Assembly (NCBI GenBank): GCA_905214735.1
Contig: CAJMNI010000001.1
Span: 1-64,000, forward strand
Direction of reading: 5' to 3'
Origin: an uncultured bacterium
Lineage (GTDB): Bacteria; Bacteroidota; Bacteroidia; Bacteroidales; Muribaculaceae
DNA: 64,000 nt
The notes under the pieces were generated by a model. The model was given only the letters and a program-made list of their open reading frames with translations, did no database searches and had not been told where the DNA came from. Positions 62,301 to 64,000 of the stretch are shown piece after piece. The position numbers and the translations under genes are program-made. The first letter of the stretch is position 1. Each line of letters opens with the position of its first letter.

Positions 62301-62760
62301 GAGCCTGGGGCATATCTTCAGCAGCGATTTCGCGGTCGCTCACAAAATAGAGGCTCTTCTCGCAATAGGGGTTGATCACATGCTGATAGGGCACGCTCGA
62401 TCCGCTCGATGCCGACCAGGTGAAATGGTCGGCGGCAAAAAACAGGATCCCTTTCGCTGTGCGCACCGACGGCAGGAGCGGAAGGTCGTTGGGGATGCGT
62501 TCGGTGAGCCCTTCCGGAAGCATGCGGCCCCCCATGCCGTAGACATGGACCTTCGAGGGGTCGGAAAAGCCCATGGCGCGGAGATCGGCGTCGGTGATCA
62601 GATGCATGCCCGACTTTGTCACCGACACGCTCATCCAGCGCCCCGTCGACAATACCGATGCCTCAGGGTAATGATCCGTCGGAAGAGCCGAGGCCGTGAT
62701 GGCCGACACTCCAAGCAGACCTGTAAACCAATATCTTAACCTTGTTATGAATGATGTCAT
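59362..62760 (-). CDS. porU: T9SS sortase PorU (C25 family)
   Basis: PorU is the outer-membrane sortase that removes the C-terminal signal of T9SS cargo and joins the cargo to A-LPS. The 1132-aa length fits. A signal peptide (YWFTGLLGVSAITASALP) precedes the PorU N-terminal domain (LSTGRWMSVSVTKSGMHLIT). The catalytic dyad is His639 (TNYIGHASPTGWG) and Cys672 (YAATCGFSFWD). Ig-like domains follow, and the end is FlgD-like (IAVYDLNGRKIWEND ... RVPRGIYLYRATVESPEG), typical of a retained CTD. It heads the run porU-rex-FAH-like-C25-porV-ispF-cvpA. Confidence 0.94.
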   Translation of the reverse strand: MTSFITRLRYWFTGLLGVSAITASALPTDHYPEASVLSTGRWMSVSVTKSGMHLITDADLRAMGFSDPSKVHVYGMGGRMLPEGLTERIPNDLPLLPSVRTAKGILFFAADHFTWSASSGSSVPYQHVINPYCEKSLYFVSDREIAAEDMPQALTTGTTVRTATTFTERIVHERELQHPGESGRNLLGEDFRSTKSQKFSFDLPDNVDGNAFFVTSFGAKTTNGQSSLIFTANGTRLPSTASDRISSVSNADSYCVMGLTSKSVEDAGDHLDLTIDYSYSGALFTARLDYIEVFYERSLALRNGQLYFYGNFDSPTSMVVSGCSSATQIWDVTDHTAPTLVSHQLSGDKATFNNPGDGYREYVAFNPDQITGTATRGSLLANQNIHGMEEPDMLIITETDYMEGSKRIAKLHEEVDGFKVAILTPQQIYNEFSGGTADVSAFRQLLKMWRDRESERQISYCLIMGKPTFDPKGVSLEVKNLSYTPVPIWQSPTGLSETSSYSNDDFIGMLDDVDPGRMNLASAKCTIPIGRIPVTTASEALDVATKIENYVKNPEYGEWRNKVMLIADDNDNAVHFTQSEKVYNNLLNAGNGSNFLYDRLYLDSYKLEQTSVGPAYPKATERMLQNYNDGVIFTNYIGHASPTGWGHEHLWQWNDIVNMSNRNLTFMYAATCGFSFWDAPEESGAEHLILNPEGGVIGMMAATRTVYISQNGTLNDRTTRHYFERDAEGKAKRLGDVYIEGKNDTGNDTNKLRYAFIGDPALRVLSPDYSAEITTIDGVSVLPGAVVYPEVKALGTPKVEGRILNPDGSLASDFNGTANLLLYDAERVITTYGNGDNGKSVTYNDRKTRLTSLNVKVVDGLFSGTLTLPPEIENNYSPARITVYAWDGKGREANGACDRLYVYGFNEDAAADEEGPVVDYIYLNNPNFENGGLVNSSPVFFAKVQDPSGINLSDTGIGHKMSVIVDGKQIFDNVSAYYTSDPETEGGGTITYPMTGLTAGKHTLVFTVWDNANNVTKQSLDFNVGAAVDPVIYDLSTDVNPASTSVVFRLEIDRPNTKMNCNIAVYDLNGRKIWENDQAAKSDINSTMTARWDLCDKSGARVPRGIYLYRATVESPEGTYTSKTKKLAVTGQ

Positions 62761-62930
62761 TGACGATTATGTTTCTGCGCCACGCCGGCGCGGAGGCCGG
62801 TGCGTGCCGCGTATGCGGATATCTATTCCGTAAAATAACGTTATTCGATAAGATAACGGAGTTTTTCCCTTTTTAGTGTAACGGATAAGGATGGCGCCCC
62901 GGCATATCATCTCCCAGTTTCTGACGGTGC
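62761..62930. other. Spacer between GH25 and porU
   Basis: A 170-nt gap containing ATAACGTTAT (62834-62843), a 10-nt perfect palindrome, within an AT-rich segment. I see no TAnnTTTG element, so porU may share the GH25 promoter or use a weak one. Confidence 0.5.
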
Positions 62931-63692
62931 TTACCTCGTCGGTTTCTCGGCAAGCACGCGCTCCCATTCAGCCCTCGAGCCGTGAAACACGTTGAGGTCT
63001 ACCTCGCCCCGGATGCCGGCTACTTTCCCGTGGTGATAATATTGCCAGAAGGTCCAGTCGTTGTTGGCGGAATTGTCGTCGGTGAAACTGCATATCCAGA
63101 GAGGGAAACCTCTGAAATTGCGGAAAAGATATTTCTCATAGCCGGCTCTGTTGGAATAGAACATCACGCGTCTCCCCTTCAGGTTGAGATAGTCGACCAT
63201 CTTCTGGAGATTCTCGGCCACCTCTTCGGGAGTGTAACCTTCGGGATTCCCTTCGGCCTCGACGTCGATCACCATGCCAAGTTCGAGCGGGCGCGCCCCT
63301 ACCGACCGCATGAGATTGACGGCCTGCTTCACTCCGTCGACATCGAAGCGGAAGAAATGATAGGCTCCGACTTTCATTCCGGCATGACGTGCCTTCTGAT
63401 AGTTGAGCACAAAGTTTTCATCGCGGAAGTTCTCTCCTTCCGATGCCTTAATGAAGATGAATTCTATACCGTCGTCAGCCGCGGCGTCGAGGTTCATCAT
63501 CCCGTTGTGGGCCGACACGTCGATCCCTTTCACGGGGAAGCGTTCGGGGTCAACATAGGGGGGCGTGGTGATATATTCCCGATAGGCCCACCATATCGCC
63601 CCGACAAGGAGCAGCGAAACGAGCAGAAACCAGCCCGCCACCACCACATCCTTCCGCGGACGCTTCAGCAATTTGTCGAGTTTCAATAACAT
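62931..63692 (-). CDS. GH25 muramidase (lysozyme-type), membrane-anchored
   Basis: This 253-aa protein has an N-terminal membrane anchor (VVVAGWFLLVSLLLVGAIWW), then a GH25 barrel. The catalytic motifs are GIDVSAHNG (Asp), FIFIKASEG, GAYHFFRFDVD, MVIDVEAEGN (Asp and Glu) and WTFWQYYHHG near the C-terminus. GH25 enzymes hydrolyse beta-1,4 bonds between MurNAc and GlcNAc. With a single N-terminal anchor it would face the periplasm. The start overlaps the end of the upstream partial gene by 10 nt. Confidence 0.94.
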   Translation of the reverse strand: MLLKLDKLLKRPRKDVVVAGWFLLVSLLLVGAIWWAYREYITTPPYVDPERFPVKGIDVSAHNGMMNLDAAADDGIEFIFIKASEGENFRDENFVLNYQKARHAGMKVGAYHFFRFDVDGVKQAVNLMRSVGARPLELGMVIDVEAEGNPEGYTPEEVAENLQKMVDYLNLKGRRVMFYSNRAGYEKYLFRNFRGFPLWICSFTDDNSANNDWTFWQYYHHGKVAGIRGEVDLNVFHGSRAEWERVLAEKPTR

Positions 63693-64000
63693 GGCAGGCT
63701 CCTTTCTCCCGATTCCGGCCGATATACTATCATATAGCGCATCGTGTCGACAGGCGCGTATCCGAGTTCGGCGAGCGTCGACAGAATCGCTCCGGTCTTC
63801 TTTTCATTATGGAAGTAGTTGGAAAATTCCCCTCGGCCATGCATCTGGTCGTCGCCCGGTCGGCTGAAATCGCCTGCCGGAGCCGCCAACCTCATAACGA
63901 GCACCGGAGCCTTGCGCAACTTTCGGCTGAGTTGCAGGCGCAGCTGATCGGCCGACAAAAGTTCGGGGCTCTGGTTGCCGATAGCGGGAAGCGTGCCGGT
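63683..64000 (-). CDS. 3' part of an unidentified gene, cut by the window edge
   Basis: The reading frame is open to the right end with no start codon seen, so only the C-terminal 105 residues are in the window. The end reads LVMRLAAPAGDFSRPGDDQM, NYFHNEKKTGAILSTLAELG and VDTMRYMIVYRPESGERSLP. No signal or membrane segment is present in this part. I do not recognise the family. Its 10-nt overlap with the GH25 gene suggests a shared operon. Confidence 0.6.
   Translation of the reverse strand, partial: TGTLPAIGNQSPELLSADQLRLQLSRKLRKAPVLVMRLAAPAGDFSRPGDDQMHGRGEFSNYFHNEKKTGAILSTLAELGYAPVDTMRYMIVYRPESGERSLPCY

Overview
The window looks like a chromosomal segment of a gut-type Bacteroidales, most likely a Muribaculaceae (S24-7) relative. 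This placement is inferred from several features. Coding GC is high. No Shine-Dalgarno pattern is apparent. Promoters carry the Bacteroidota -7 element TAnnTTTG, often as TAATTTTGCAG. There is a type IX secretion (T9SS) module, T9SS C-terminal sorting domains, GLUG repeats and DUF3316/DUF3575-like families. I saw no tRNA, rRNA, CRISPR array, integrase or transposase; almost everything is core metabolism or envelope biology.

Layout. 0-11 kb: mnmE with an overlapping secreted nuclease gene (minus); pepT and miaA (plus); a YitT membrane protein; an outer-membrane barrel; an SGNH-like protein; trpS; and a fused SpmA/SpmB transporter-like protein. 11-17 kb: a repeat-rich spacer, a large secreted repeat protein, and valS. 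17-24.4 kb: a TM2/GYF protein, parC, a DUF3316 barrel, an S41 lipoprotein, queC and manA (all plus). 24.4-29.2 kb: a two-gene minus-strand unit of a GLUG/T9SS protein and a multidomain GH13 alpha-amylase whose last starch-binding module is cut off by one in-frame amber codon. 29.8-34.8 kb: the minus operon aspS-nif3-zinc ribbon-queD-queE-queF. 35.2-42.9 kb: one gene for a 2588-residue subtilisin-like T9SS cargo. 43.5-48.8 kb: an LptF/LptG permease, then pta-ackA-lgt. 48.9-52.3 kb: sufC-sufD-sufS. 52.4-62.8 kb: a minus cluster of porU, rex, a FAH-like gene, a second PorU-type C25 peptidase, porV, ispF and cvpA. The right end holds a GH25 muramidase and a truncated unknown gene.

How the genes fit together. 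queD, queE and queC make preQ0, and queF reduces it to preQ1. With mnmE and miaA this is a strong tRNA-modification theme next to trpS, valS and aspS. PorU and PorV would process and attach T9SS cargo; three or four candidate cargo genes lie in the same window (the 2588-aa protease, the GLUG protein, and possibly the amylase and the 936-aa repeat protein). Rex, pta and ackA point to fermentative redox control.

Most notable observations: (1) a second, CTD-less PorU paralogue with the His/Cys dyad at nearly the same residue numbers, coupled by 4-nt overlaps to a FAH-like gene and rex, inserted between porU and porV; (2) the amber-interrupted amylase; (3) four arrays of degenerate 7-nt telomere-like repeats abutting stop or start codons, which place stop codons in all frames; (4) a 44-nt perfect palindrome and twin TCGGAAWTTCCGA hairpins between aspS and the giant protease gene.
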